Positions 8,624 through 17,390 of a stretch of DNA of 64,000 nucleotides are shown one piece after another. Source of the DNA: Nocardia vinacea (GTDB lineage Bacteria; Actinomycetota; Actinomycetes; Mycobacteriales; Mycobacteriaceae); assembly GCF_035920345.1 (NCBI RefSeq), contig NZ_CP109149.1, positions 9,548,001 to 9,612,000 of the forward strand, in the 5' to 3' direction. The number at the start of each line of letters is the position of its first letter. The stretch's first letter is position 1. A model generated the notes under the pieces. The model did not search any database. It was not told the DNA's origin and worked only from the letters and a program-made list of their open reading frames with translations. The position numbers and the translations under genes are program-made.

Positions 8624-9429
8624 GACAGCGACCTCCGATAGCGCTGCATGCCCGCGATCCACCGGTCGTGATCGGCAGCCTTGCGGTGCACGAATTCTCG
8701 GACCTCCTCGTGGGGCAGCACGAGGAAACGTTCGGCCTCGATCGCCTCGAGCACGCGATCGGCCACATCGAGGGGAGCCAGCACCGCCCCGGCTCCGGTG
8801 ACGGCGCGGGTGGCCAGGTCGCCGTCGGATCCGCCGTCCGTACCGAGTCCGGTGAGCAAGGCGGTATCGACACCCATCGGACACAGGCAGCTGACCCGCA
8901 CACCGAGATCCCCGTAGGTCACTGCCAGCCATTCGGCGAATCCGACGGCAGCGTGCTTGGAAACCGTGTAGGTGGCCGAACCGATCTGGGTGAGCAGTCC
9001 CGCCGCCGAGGCGGTGCTCACGAAGTAGCCGCTGCCGCGCTCGAGCCAGCCCGGGACGAGCAACCGCGCCGCCCGCACGTGGGCCAAGGTGTTTACCTCG
9101 AGCGCTTGCTCCCACTGCGCGTCGGTGGCGTCCAGTCCGGGGCCACCGCCGACACCGGCGTTCGCGAAGAACATGTCGACAGGGCCGAATTCGGTTGTGG
9201 CCGTGTCGATGAGCTTGCGGAGATCGGATTGGGATGCGGCGTCACCGGCCTGTCCGGACACCGCGCCCGGAAATGCCTCGGCGAGTTGACGTGTTGTCGC
9301 CGCGAGCCGGTCCGCGTCACGGTCGGTGATCAGGACCCGGGCACCGTGCTCGAGCAGGCGTTGCGCGATGGCCGCGCCGATGCCGCCCGCGGCACCGGTG
9401 ACGATTGCGACCGCGTTCTCCACGCGCAT
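8620..9429 (-). CDS. SDR family oxidoreductase
   Basis: It is a classical short-chain dehydrogenase of 269 residues. The cofactor motif is TGAAGGIG, the family NAG motif appears as ANAG, and the catalytic pair is in YTVSK. Its start overlaps the stop of the CurA-like gene (TGATG) and its stop overlaps the HAD start, so the three genes are translationally coupled. It is the third SDR in the island; the substrate is not evident. Confidence 0.87.
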   Translation of the reverse strand: MRVENAVAIVTGAAGGIGAAIAQRLLEHGARVLITDRDADRLAATTRQLAEAFPGAVSGQAGDAASQSDLRKLIDTATTEFGPVDMFFANAGVGGGPGLDATDAQWEQALEVNTLAHVRAARLLVPGWLERGSGYFVSTASAAGLLTQIGSATYTVSKHAAVGFAEWLAVTYGDLGVRVSCLCPMGVDTALLTGLGTDGGSDGDLATRAVTGAGAVLAPLDVADRVLEAIEAERFLVLPHEEVREFVHRKAADHDRWIAGMQRYRRSLS

Positions 9430-10442
9430 CAGTTCGCCTCGGCATTCAGCGAGACCAGCATCTTGCCGGTATTGGCACCGCGCAGCAGGCCGAGGAAGGC
9501 GTCGACAGCGGTGTCGATGCCGGTCAGCACCGTGGTGGGGACGTGGAGGCTGCCGTCACGCACCCAGTCCGCCGCGAGCGCCGCGTACTCCGGTGCGAGG
9601 TCACCGTGGTCGGTGACGATGAAGCCGCGCAACGACAATCGGCGCACCACCGCCAGCGCCAGATTCTTCGGGCCGGGTGGCGGGGTTTCGGCGTTGTATC
9701 CGGCGACGGCTCCACACAGGGCGATTCGGCCGAAGTCGTGCATCGAGCCGATCGCCGCCTGCAAATGGTCGCCGCCGACATTGTCGAAGTAGACATCGAT
9801 GCCGTCCGGGGCCGCCTCGCGCAGCCGTTTCCCCAGACTGCCCGCCCGGTAGTCGATCGCGGTGTCGTAGCCGAACTCCTCGACCAGCCGCCGTGCCTTC
9901 TCCGGACCGCCCGCCGACCCGATGATCTTGGCCGCGCCGAAGTGCCTGGCCACCCGGCAGGCGGCAAGACCGACGGCACCTGCCGCGCCCGAGATGAATA
10001 CGACGTCACCCGGGCGGACCGGCGCGATTTCCTTCAGACCCACATACGCCGTGAGTCCGGGGATGCCGAGCGGGCCGAGGTAGGTCTCGGCCGGGGCCAG
10101 CGTGGTATCGACCACGCGCGCCTGCCCCGCCTGCAACAGCGCGTACTCCCGCCAGCCGAGATCGTGCAGCACTGTCGCGCCGACTTCGATTCCCGGTACA
10201 CCCGAGGCGACGACGGTACCGACCGCGCCGCCGTCCATGGGGGCATCGAGTCGGAACGGCGGAATGTAGGACTTCACATCGTTCATGCGGTTGCGCATGT
10301 ACGGATCGACCGAGATCCAGTCGTTGCGGACCAGCAACTGCCCACTGCCCGGATCCGGGACATCCGTGGTCACCATCCGGAAATCGGATGGTGCGGGTTC
10401 GCCGGTGGGCCGGGCCACCAGATGCACCTCTCGGCTCTTCAC
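9429..10442 (-). CDS. NADP-dependent enone/alkenal reductase (CurA / prostaglandin reductase type)
   Basis: It is a 337-residue zinc-free MDR enzyme with the family pattern of CurA and leukotriene-B4 12-hydroxydehydrogenase: NDWISVDPYMRNRMND at the N-terminus, ISGAAGAVGLAACRVAR as the Rossmann motif and DVYFDNVGG after it. It would reduce the double bond of an alpha,beta-unsaturated ketone or acyl compound. It is the first gene of the minus-strand operon, and the inverted repeat at 10525-10548 lies 83 bases upstream. Confidence 0.87.
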   Translation of the reverse strand: MKSREVHLVARPTGEPAPSDFRMVTTDVPDPGSGQLLVRNDWISVDPYMRNRMNDVKSYIPPFRLDAPMDGGAVGTVVASGVPGIEVGATVLHDLGWREYALLQAGQARVVDTTLAPAETYLGPLGIPGLTAYVGLKEIAPVRPGDVVFISGAAGAVGLAACRVARHFGAAKIIGSAGGPEKARRLVEEFGYDTAIDYRAGSLGKRLREAAPDGIDVYFDNVGGDHLQAAIGSMHDFGRIALCGAVAGYNAETPPPGPKNLALAVVRRLSLRGFIVTDHGDLAPEYAALAADWVRDGSLHVPTTVLTGIDTAVDAFLGLLRGANTGKMLVSLNAEAN

Positions 10443-10524
10443 GACCAGAAACCTCCATGTCCATGCGCGCTGACCGGGGCGTCCGCGTTCGAGCGCCGGT
10501 TGCCGGATGGCTCAGAGGTTAGTT

Positions 10525-10548
10525 GAAGTTGACGTCGGATTCAATGTT
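10525..10548. promoter_or_regulatory. Putative TetR operator, second copy
   Basis: GAAGTTGA-CGTCGGAT-TCAATGTT keeps TTGA-CGTCGGA-N-TCAA of the perfect copy at 2484-2507, with the same 8-bp spacer. It lies in front of the CurA-like gene, the first gene of the minus-strand operon. Confidence 0.65.
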
Positions 10549-10638
10549 GGGGTAGCTGATACCTCGGTCGGGGAAGAGCCTGCTTCTGGCCGCCGCCTGC
10601 CGCGAGTTCCGGGCTGAGGCGACGGCCACGACGGCAGC

Positions 10639-11841
10639 CTATCGGCCGGTAACCCCGAGGGTTGCCATCTCGGTTCCCGCGGCTTCGAACGCTTCCAATG
10701 CGTCATATACCTCGTCGAAGGCAACAGGAACCAGCGGCAGGCCACCCGATCGTGCGGGGCGGCCGAGCTGTTCGAGGAGTACGAAAGCCGCGGCGTCGTC
10801 CGCGAGTGGCAGGTATCCCCGTTTGTTGTCGTCACGAATCGTGTCGATGATGCCATCCGGCGTGACGCCGTCCGGGATCGTCGTCCGCACGCCGAGGCTT
10901 GTCACGAGTTCGTCGTGGATGCTGACGTCGGTGTCCGTCAGCCACCCGCGCGCGAACGATATTCGCGCGGCAATCAACATGCCGAGTGCGATGGACTCCC
11001 CGTGTGAGAGCCCATCGGCATCGCGTTGCCGATGGTCCAGCAATTCGATGGCATGCCCGACCGTATGACCGTATTCGAGAACGAGGCCGTCCTTCCGCTC
11101 GTATGTGTCGTTCTTTGTTACCTGCCCCTTCGCGCTGATGCTGGCATCCAACAGCCACAGGAGCGACTCCGGTGCGGCGAGGTTCGCTGTGGCCAAGATT
11201 TCTTGTAGTTCGGAAATGAGTGCGGGTTTGATGGCCAGACAATTCTTGGTCATCTCGCAGAGTCCGGAGCGGAGTTCCCGGGCAGATAGCGTGGTGAAAA
11301 GTTCGACGTCGGTCAGGACTGCGGTCGGCGTGTAGTAACTTCCCACATGATTCTTGCCGACCGGACTATTTATGGCCTGCTTGAGTGACAGCACCGAATC
11401 CATCGCGCTGACAGTTGTGGTCGGTATATGAACGAGACGAACCCCACGGAACAACAGGCTGGCCATGAGCCCGGCCAGATTTCCCGGTACGCCACCACCG
11501 AAGGAGACGACAACCGATCTCCGCGTGGCGCCATCTCGCAAGGCTTGCTCGATGTGCTCACCCAGGCAGGAAAGGGTCTTCATGGATTCACCTGGCTCAT
11601 GGCCGAGAACCGTCACGGGTGTCTCGGTTCCGAGGGCGCGCAGCAATGTCTGCCCGTGCAACCCGAAGACATGGTTGTCGGTAACGACTATGAATCTGTC
11701 CGCGTCGAGCTTATCCACGGTCTCGCCGATGGCGTCGAGACAGTTGCTGCCGAACAGATATGGAAACGAGGACTCGCCGATCCGTATGTGACGCTGTTGC
11801 ATGCGCGGATGCGATACGAGTTCTTGTGCGATCGAGACCAT
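10639..11841 (-). CDS. 2-deoxy-scyllo-inosose synthase-like sugar phosphate cyclase
   Basis: It belongs to the dehydroquinate-synthase superfamily of sugar phosphate cyclases. The stretch FRGVRLVHIPTTT, then DSVLSLKQAIN and GKNHVGSYY, is the pattern of 2-deoxy-scyllo-inosose synthases (BtrC/NeoC type), which turn glucose 6-phosphate into a carbocycle; AroB and valiolone synthases differ here. The NAD motif FGGGVPGN and likely zinc ligands E196, H259/H263 and H280 (GLCEM, YGHTVGH, SHGES) are present. About 400 residues from the ATG at 11841, which has AGGAG eight bases upstream; the frame opens at 11928. No second aminoglycoside core gene is near, so the product may be a different cyclitol. 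Confidence 0.8.
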   Translation of the reverse strand: MVSIAQELVSHPRMQQRHIRIGESSFPYLFGSNCLDAIGETVDKLDADRFIVVTDNHVFGLHGQTLLRALGTETPVTVLGHEPGESMKTLSCLGEHIEQALRDGATRRSVVVSFGGGVPGNLAGLMASLLFRGVRLVHIPTTTVSAMDSVLSLKQAINSPVGKNHVGSYYTPTAVLTDVELFTTLSARELRSGLCEMTKNCLAIKPALISELQEILATANLAAPESLLWLLDASISAKGQVTKNDTYERKDGLVLEYGHTVGHAIELLDHRQRDADGLSHGESIALGMLIAARISFARGWLTDTDVSIHDELVTSLGVRTTIPDGVTPDGIIDTIRDDNKRGYLPLADDAAAFVLLEQLGRPARSGGLPLVPVAFDEVYDALEAFEAAGTEMATLGVTGR

Positions 11842-12174
11842 CGGTTCTACTCCTGCTAACTCTACGACGGAACGGCGGCGCGATAAGCGAGCGATGGCCG
11901 GTCCATAGTCCATGAATTTCGCGCGCAAATCGGCTCGATCATCGTCGACCGAAAGCCGCGCCGGGAAATTCCTGTGATTTCAGGTCAGCGCGATGGTATA
12001 AGAGCGTCCGCCGCCGGGCTAGATATTCCCAGGGTCAGGAATGGCGAATTCGGGTGCGACATCTCGATAATGCACGATACCCGCGCGATTATGTGAAAAG
12101 GGCCACAGATCGGTTTGGCCAGTGCTGGCGGCGGGGTCGCCGCCGGGGTTGATCGCCGCCGCGTGTCGCCGGGA

Positions 12175-13146
12175 TCAGTCCAGCTGCGGTGCGATCTCTG
12201 CGGCGACCAGGTCCAGATGGTCCAGGTCCGAGAGATCCAAGTACTGCAGGTACAGACGGGTGATACCGGTCGCCTCGCGATATCGGCCGATCTTGTCGAC
12301 GACCTCGGCGGGGGTGCCGACCAGCTCGTTGCGCCGCTTCAGATCGGTGAGCTCGCGGCCGATGGTATCGGCACGGCGGGCGACCTCGGCGTCGTCACGG
12401 CCCACACACATTGTGAGGGCGACCGAGCGGATGATCTCCTTCGGGTCGCGCCCCAACTTCCGGGCCGCCGCGTCCACGCGCTCGAATTGCGCCGCGGCCG
12501 TGGCGGAGTCGACGAAGGGTAGGTTGAATTCGTCGGCGAAGCGGGCCGCCAGCGCCGGGGTGCGTCTCTTGCCGACACCGCCGATGATGACCGGCGGGCG
12601 CGGACGCTGCGTCGGCTTGGGCAGGGCTGGAGCGTCTTCGAGTCGATAGTGCTTGCCGTGAAAGCTGAACGTCGCACCCTCAGGGGTCTCCCACAGGCCG
12701 GTCACGATCTCCAATTGCTCAGCGTAGCGGTCGAAGCGCGTACCGAAATCGGGCAGTTCGATACCGTAGGCGATGTGCTCGGCGTCGTACCAGCCCGAGC
12801 CGAGGCCGACTTCGATACGGCCGCCGGACATTTGATCCACTTGCGCCACCGAAATGGCCAGCACGGATGGATGCCGAAAGGTGGCGGAGGTGACCAGGGT
12901 GCCGAGCCGGATCCGGGTCGTTTCCCGCGCCAAGCCGGCGAGCGTGATCCAAGCATCGGTAGATCCCGGGAGCCCGGACGCCATCCCCATCCTCAGATAG
13001 TGGTCGGACCGGAAGAATGCATCGAAACCGGCGTCCTCGGCCGCTGTCGCAGCGCGGAGTAGACGACTGTAGTCGGCCCCCTGTTGGGGCTCGGTGAAGA
13101 TGCGTAGGTCCACCCGTTCGGATGAAGCGCCGGTGCTCGTGTTCAT
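12175..13146 (-). CDS. LLM-class flavin/F420-dependent oxidoreductase
   Basis: It is a 323-residue luciferase-like barrel protein. The N-terminal RIFTEPQQGADYSRL and the mid-stretch MSGGRIEVGLGSGWYDAEH are typical of the F420-dependent LLM class (TIGR-type F420 oxidoreductases), and the actinobacterial host suits F420. It could oxidise or reduce a cluster intermediate. It lies 62 bases downstream of the StrR-like gene on the same strand and upstream of the cyclase gene. Whether it uses F420 or FMN cannot be decided from sequence. Confidence 0.82.
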   Translation of the reverse strand: MNTSTGASSERVDLRIFTEPQQGADYSRLLRAATAAEDAGFDAFFRSDHYLRMGMASGLPGSTDAWITLAGLARETTRIRLGTLVTSATFRHPSVLAISVAQVDQMSGGRIEVGLGSGWYDAEHIAYGIELPDFGTRFDRYAEQLEIVTGLWETPEGATFSFHGKHYRLEDAPALPKPTQRPRPPVIIGGVGKRRTPALAARFADEFNLPFVDSATAAAQFERVDAAARKLGRDPKEIIRSVALTMCVGRDDAEVARRADTIGRELTDLKRRNELVGTPAEVVDKIGRYREATGITRLYLQYLDLSDLDHLDLVAAEIAPQLD

Positions 13147-13208
13147 GTTTCACATCCAGGTGTCGAGTATCTCGATGGCGCGGGCCCGGCAGTTGCCCTC
13201 GTAGTGGG

Positions 13209-14186
13209 TCAGGTGTCGGTGCCGAGGTGACGACTTACCGAGTCCGCCAGCGACAGCCAGCTTTCCGCGTAGCACCTCGCAAGTTCGGCAACCGCGGACG
13301 CACAGTGTGGCGGCACACTGTCGGCCATCGATTGCCATTCCTCCGGCGCAGGATCGGCAATCGCCAACAACCGCAACAACTTTCGGCCGACCTCGGTGAA
13401 ACGCAAGGACGGATCGGCGCGCAGACGGCGCACCATCAGTGTGCGATCGGGCGAATGAGGACGTCTCGCTGACCCGGTGACGAGGCCAGCGGGCGACGCT
13501 TCCGGTGCCACCTCGCCATCGCGCCGATATTGCGATGCGGCACCGAGCTGCACCCGCAGACGCCGCCGGACGTCCTTCGCGGTAGTCGGCGAGATACCTG
13601 CCGCCGACGCGATCTCTCGAGTCGACGCTGCCGGATCGGCTTCCAAGAATTCTCGGGCCCGTCGCCGGCGCGCGCTCGCATCCATCGGGTAAGCCGTGCC
13701 GTCACGCCCGATCCGCCGGGTCGGGTGCGGATATTCCGCACCCGACCCACGTCGCAGCGCGGCGATGGTCTTGTCGGACAATCCGGCCAGCTCAGCCAGC
13801 CGTCGGTTCGACCATTCGGGAAAATCCGCGAGCATCCGTCCGGCTGCGGCTTTGCGGTCCGCAAGCGACAACGGGAGTCCGCGAGCGCTGTTGAGTTCGA
13901 TCGCGAGCACGAACGCTTCCTGCGGCGCACCATCGAAGAAGACGACATCGATCGACACCGCCTTCCGTCGGCGGGCGACCACCAGACGGTGGACGCCGTC
14001 GATCACCTCCATCGTCGCGCGGTGCACCACGATCGGCGGCAGTGGGCCGGGCAGCTGTGCCAGCACACCGAGGTGCCGGGAACTCACACCACCGACCCGG
14101 ATGGTCCCCGAAATACGAATTCGCTCGACACCGACTGCGACAACCTTTTCCGAAAGTCCCTTGCGCTGACTTTTCTCGACATCCAT
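13209..14186 (-). CDS. StrR-like pathway regulator with ParB-type N-terminal domain
   Basis: It is a likely transcriptional activator of the adjoining biosynthetic cluster. The N-terminal half has the ParB/sulfiredoxin-like core seen in StrR, NovG and relatives: LPPIVVHRATMEVIDGVHRL, VVFFDGAPQEAFVLAIE and GLPLSLADRKAAA. A helix-turn-helix follows (NRRLAELAGLSDKTIAALRR), then a second helical region (ASTREIASAAGISPTTAKDV). The ATG at 14186 has GGAGAAGAAG directly upstream; a GTG five codons earlier is possible. About 325 residues. It is divergent from the seven-gene operon across a long control region. Confidence 0.8.
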   Translation of the reverse strand: MDVEKSQRKGLSEKVVAVGVERIRISGTIRVGGVSSRHLGVLAQLPGPLPPIVVHRATMEVIDGVHRLVVARRRKAVSIDVVFFDGAPQEAFVLAIELNSARGLPLSLADRKAAAGRMLADFPEWSNRRLAELAGLSDKTIAALRRGSGAEYPHPTRRIGRDGTAYPMDASARRRRAREFLEADPAASTREIASAAGISPTTAKDVRRRLRVQLGAASQYRRDGEVAPEASPAGLVTGSARRPHSPDRTLMVRRLRADPSLRFTEVGRKLLRLLAIADPAPEEWQSMADSVPPHCASAVAELARCYAESWLSLADSVSRHLGTDT

Positions 14187-14870
14187 CTTCTTCTCCAGCA
14201 CCTGTTCGAAGACTGTCGTATGCGCGGAAGATCAACTCCGGAGTTAGTGCCATAACGACCCGCCGGAGAAGCTGTGTGTATTATCGTTATGCCGGAAGAG
14301 CCTCCAGTTTAATGTGTCGTTACTCGGCCCGGGGCGATGGCACCTGTTCGAAACCTTCGATGCACGCAGTACCGGAGCGTGTATCGCCCACCGCCCGACA
14401 CTTGGCACGTTATGGCGGATGCGCCCGCAAAACATCCGCCAGATCGAGCAGAAACATCCGCACCTTCGGCTGTGGACCGCAATCTCGGTACAGAATTCGG
14501 GAATCCAACCCCGTTCGAGACGAGATTTGGTGGGAGTTGCTCCGAAACATCGGGTCAGCGGCTCTGTGGCAAACCCGGAAAGCCGTAGCTCTGTAATGTC
14601 CCTGTAACGAAATGTTCCTCGCAGAGAAACGATCACCCGCACGGACATCAACCGGCGCGGTGGTGCACCCGCACAATGCGGATATTCCCGTACCGATTGG
14701 CGGATGTTCCCTGCGAGCAGCTGTCCTAAATTCACCGTCAGCCGGAATCGGTACGGTCCGGCGCGACCGACAACGACACAGTATGAGGTAAGTCGGCGTC
14801 GCGAACTCGGGCATATCCGCCCGCGGCAGGTTTCTGCCGGGATCGCCGCGCAGTGTGGAATAGGAATTAC
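14187..14870. promoter_or_regulatory. Divergent control region of the biosynthetic cluster
   Basis: This 684-base stretch lies between the StrR-like gene and the cupin/HDO gene and holds no convincing gene. The 12-mer CACCTGTTCGAA occurs twice (14199-14210 and 14341-14352), and a third GTTCGA is at 14513-14518; GTTCGA is the half-site known for StrR. A perfect 11-bp inverted repeat, CCGTACCGATT (14688-14698) and AATCGGTACGG (14746-14756), stands 115 bases before the operon start. A 239-codon reading frame on the minus strand has no family resemblance and overlaps the operon start, so it was not called. Confidence 0.6.
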
Positions 14871-15911
14871 ATGGAAGTTGTCGCGCGTGAGGCGATACCC
14901 GAAATCACATCCGTGGTCGTCGACGGCACGGTCCATGACATAGGCCTGCTCAAGGATTTCCATCGAAATCCCGCACTGCGGAAATTCGTCCCCGAATTCT
15001 CCCGGCTGTCACTGAGTTGGGTCCGGCTGCAGCCGGGTGAAGAGCTGTCTGTGCACCAGCACCCGACCAAGAGCATGATCGTCGTCGCGGAAGGAACCGG
15101 CCGGACGCTGGGCGATATCAGTGCCGAGATCCGCGCCGGGGATATCGTCGTGGTGCCTTCGGGCGCACGGCACGGATTCATCGGCACCCCGCCGATCGGG
15201 TTCTGGGCGTTGTCGATCCAATTCGAAGGCGCGGGCTTGTACGAGAATCCGGACGATCCGCGGGTGTCGTTCGCGGGTGACCGCCCGGATATCGCGGCCG
15301 TGCGCGCCGAGAACGATTCGCATTTGCGGACCTTCGAGAACAATGCGCTGGTGCGACTGATCAGCGAGATCGGCGCGCACCCGCCGCAGGTGCGTGACCG
15401 CCTGTTGGACCATCTGCAGGGCTGGTCGGACGCATTCCAACGGGTGATCGCTGCCCGGGTGGTCGGCGAGGGTGACGGCCCTGGGCGTGCACTCGCGGAC
15501 GAACATCTCGGTGAGGAGATCGGGCACAACCGACTGTTGGCGCGCTTGCGTGACAACCGTCCGGCCAGCTGGGACCCGGTGATTGCCGCGATCTCCTCCT
15601 GGTTCCTCGACCGCATGACCTCGGCATCCAGTGTGGAGCGCTCGGTCCTGTCGCATCTGGTGCTCGAAGGCAGCGGGCTGGTCTTCCACGCCGCCGGGCT
15701 GCCGTCGTTCCCGGAGAGCCGGTACTTCCAGCTGCACGACGGTGCGGACGCCGAACACATGGACATGGGCTATCGGGCCTTGGCCGAGCAACGGGACTGG
15801 ACTCCCGACGAGGTCGGCGAGATGTTGCGAAAAGGATGGCAGATGATGGAGTTGCTGGGCGAACGGATCGCCGAGTGCGCACAGCGCGCGGCTCTGGTCG
15901 GCCATGCCTGA
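14871..15911 (+). CDS. Cupin fused to a heme-oxygenase-like diiron (HDO-type) domain
   Basis: Residues about 40-120 form a cupin: VHQHPTKSMIVV gives metal ligands H62 and H64 and GARHGF gives H101. Residues about 160-340 are helical and carry the motifs of heme-oxygenase-like diiron oxidases (UndA, SznF, BesC families): ADEHLGEEIGHN (E211, E215, H219), E266, and H289-x3-D293-x2-H296 in LHDGADAEHMDMG. Such enzymes do N-oxygenation, C-C cleavage or desaturation with O2. The ATG at 14871 has AGGA five bases upstream. It is the first gene of the operon. The combination of the two metal-binding domains in one chain is unusual. The reaction is unknown. Confidence 0.72.
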   Translation: MEVVAREAIPEITSVVVDGTVHDIGLLKDFHRNPALRKFVPEFSRLSLSWVRLQPGEELSVHQHPTKSMIVVAEGTGRTLGDISAEIRAGDIVVVPSGARHGFIGTPPIGFWALSIQFEGAGLYENPDDPRVSFAGDRPDIAAVRAENDSHLRTFENNALVRLISEIGAHPPQVRDRLLDHLQGWSDAFQRVIAARVVGEGDGPGRALADEHLGEEIGHNRLLARLRDNRPASWDPVIAAISSWFLDRMTSASSVERSVLSHLVLEGSGLVFHAAGLPSFPESRYFQLHDGADAEHMDMGYRALAEQRDWTPDEVGEMLRKGWQMMELLGERIAECAQRAALVGHA

Positions 15912-16317
15912 TACCCACTACGAATTGCGCAGCCGGTTCGAGGAGCGCGAACTCCGCGTGCTCGCGGCGGTATTCGGCCGGGATAAGGCGACCCTGTCCG
16001 AGCTGATGCACCCGGACGGCTTCGGATTCGACGCCACGATGGGCCTGGTGCGGCAACGGGATCTCATCGACGCCCTCGATGCGCTCGACCATGGCGCAGG
16101 TTTCATGGTCGACGAGCTTCGGGTCGTGCCGGCTGGTGGGAACGTCGCGGCATTGACCTATCGCCTGCGGCAATGGGGCGAATTCGACGGCAAACCGCTG
16201 CCGGGAGTCGTGTACTGCAGCAGCGTGTGGCGCCTCGAACAGGGTCGTTGGCAGGCGGTGTTTCATCACGAAACGCCACGGGCGCCTGGCGATAGCGAAC
16301 AGGGCGAGTCGACATGA
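15904..16317 (+). CDS. SnoaL/DUF4440-like small protein
   Basis: It is a 137-residue cone-shaped NTF2-fold protein: an N-terminal helix (RSRFEERELRVLAAVF), a HPDGFGFDA segment and two C-terminal strands ending YCSSVWRLEQGRWQAVFHHET. Proteins of this type are cyclases, isomerases or substrate carriers in secondary metabolism, but this one cannot be assigned. It overlaps the cupin/HDO gene by eight bases and the next gene by four. Its C-terminal half resembles the tail of the monooxygenase encoded at 18274-19827, suggesting two copies of one domain in the pathway. Confidence 0.75.
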   Translation: MPDTHYELRSRFEERELRVLAAVFGRDKATLSELMHPDGFGFDATMGLVRQRDLIDALDALDHGAGFMVDELRVVPAGGNVAALTYRLRQWGEFDGKPLPGVVYCSSVWRLEQGRWQAVFHHETPRAPGDSEQGEST

Positions 16318-17390
16318 CCCGCTCCCTCGTGCGCGGTCCGGCAGGATGGGACAGCACAGAGCAGCCCTGCGCCGACACTCGACCGTGGCGGCAGGCGGCA
16401 TGCCAGCTGTATGAGACGCCGAATCTCGTTGTCCCGCTGGGAGAGATCCTGCACTGGCGGGCCGTGGTCGACGCACTGGGCATCGAATCGACGGCCGACG
16501 CCACGCTGCTCACCGGCGCCTATTTCTACCGTCCGCATACGTCTGCTCCCAGCGAGTCCGAACTCGACGCCGCCCGTCACGAGGGCGCCGCCGGTGGCGC
16601 CCGATGGCTGCTGTACCCGGTGGTTCGCGACGAAGACGCCGGACAGCTGCTGGCTCGGCACGACTTCGTCGACCTGCCGTGGTTCATCGAAGCGGAGTTC
16701 GTCGCCGCCGACGACATCGATCACGATCTGCGAAAACTACTGGGCGGGACACATTTTCGGGAACTGCGCCGATTGGTCCGACGCGCGGACGAGCAGTTCG
16801 AGTGGGACGTGGTGACCGGTTCGGCGATCGACGAGGACATCCTGATGGCCTTCGATCGGCTGCACCGGATGAATCTGGCAAAGTACGGGCACACCCGCAA
16901 TCACTTCGCCCTACCGATCCTGCGCAACCTCGCCAAATCTTCACTCGGCGAACGGATGTGCGTATTCCTGCACCGCCGCCGCGACGGTACACCTGTACAG
17001 GCCGTGCTCGCGCTGCACCATCCCGAGTCGAATACCGTGGAAGCCTTGGTCCAAGGCATCGATCATGCGGCACTGCCGGCGGCGCAGAACCTTTATGCCA
17101 CGGCGCTGTATCGGATTTATCACTGGGGTTCGGCGCACGGCGCCAACCGGTTCAACCTCGGCCGTGGTGCGCAGCTGACGAAGCTGAAGCTGGGCGCCAA
17201 CCGCTTCCATGTGGTCAGCAACCACATCGGATCCGTTGCTGGAACACCGACAAGGGAATTCGACGCGGTGCGCGCGGCGGCGCAGGCCTCGATCGGCACG
17301 GCCGTCGCCATGCTGCGCGCCGCCATCGATCGCCACGGCGTGCGCAGCGCGATGTTGGCGCAAGGAAGCGTCGGCGAGGCACGGGTATGA
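16314..17390 (+). CDS. FemAB/BioF2-like (GNAT-fold) N-acyltransferase
   Basis: It is a 358-residue protein with the pattern of FemAB-like or BioF2-like acyltransferases: two GNAT-like halves, with FDRLHRMNLAKYGHTRNHFAL in the middle (shown in part) and LYRIYHWGSAHGANRFNLGRG then KLKLGAN near the end. Members attach an acyl or aminoacyl group to an amine. In this operon it may acylate an amino group made by the neighbouring aminotransferase. ATGA overlaps link it to both neighbours. Donor and acceptor are unknown. Confidence 0.7.
   Translation: MTRSLVRGPAGWDSTEQPCADTRPWRQAACQLYETPNLVVPLGEILHWRAVVDALGIESTADATLLTGAYFYRPHTSAPSESELDAARHEGAAGGARWLLYPVVRDEDAGQLLARHDFVDLPWFIEAEFVAADDIDHDLRKLLGGTHFRELRRLVRRADEQFEWDVVTGSAIDEDILMAFDRLHRMNLAKYGHTRNHFALPILRNLAKSSLGERMCVFLHRRRDGTPVQAVLALHHPESNTVEALVQGIDHAALPAAQNLYATALYRIYHWGSAHGANRFNLGRGAQLTKLKLGANRFHVVSNHIGSVAGTPTREFDAVRAAAQASIGTAVAMLRAAIDRHGVRSAMLAQGSVGEARV

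Noticed and set aside
10639..11841. Housekeeping 3-dehydroquinate synthase (aroB).
   Set aside because: The DSVLSLKQ and GKNHVGSYY stretches follow 2-deoxy-scyllo-inosose synthases, not AroB (DSSVGGKTGVN type), and no shikimate gene is adjacent.
14244..14963. A 239-codon open frame on the minus strand between the StrR-like and cupin/HDO genes.
   Set aside because: It has no family pattern, is rich in Arg and Cys in a way typical of antisense frames in GC-rich DNA, and overlaps the start of a well-supported gene.
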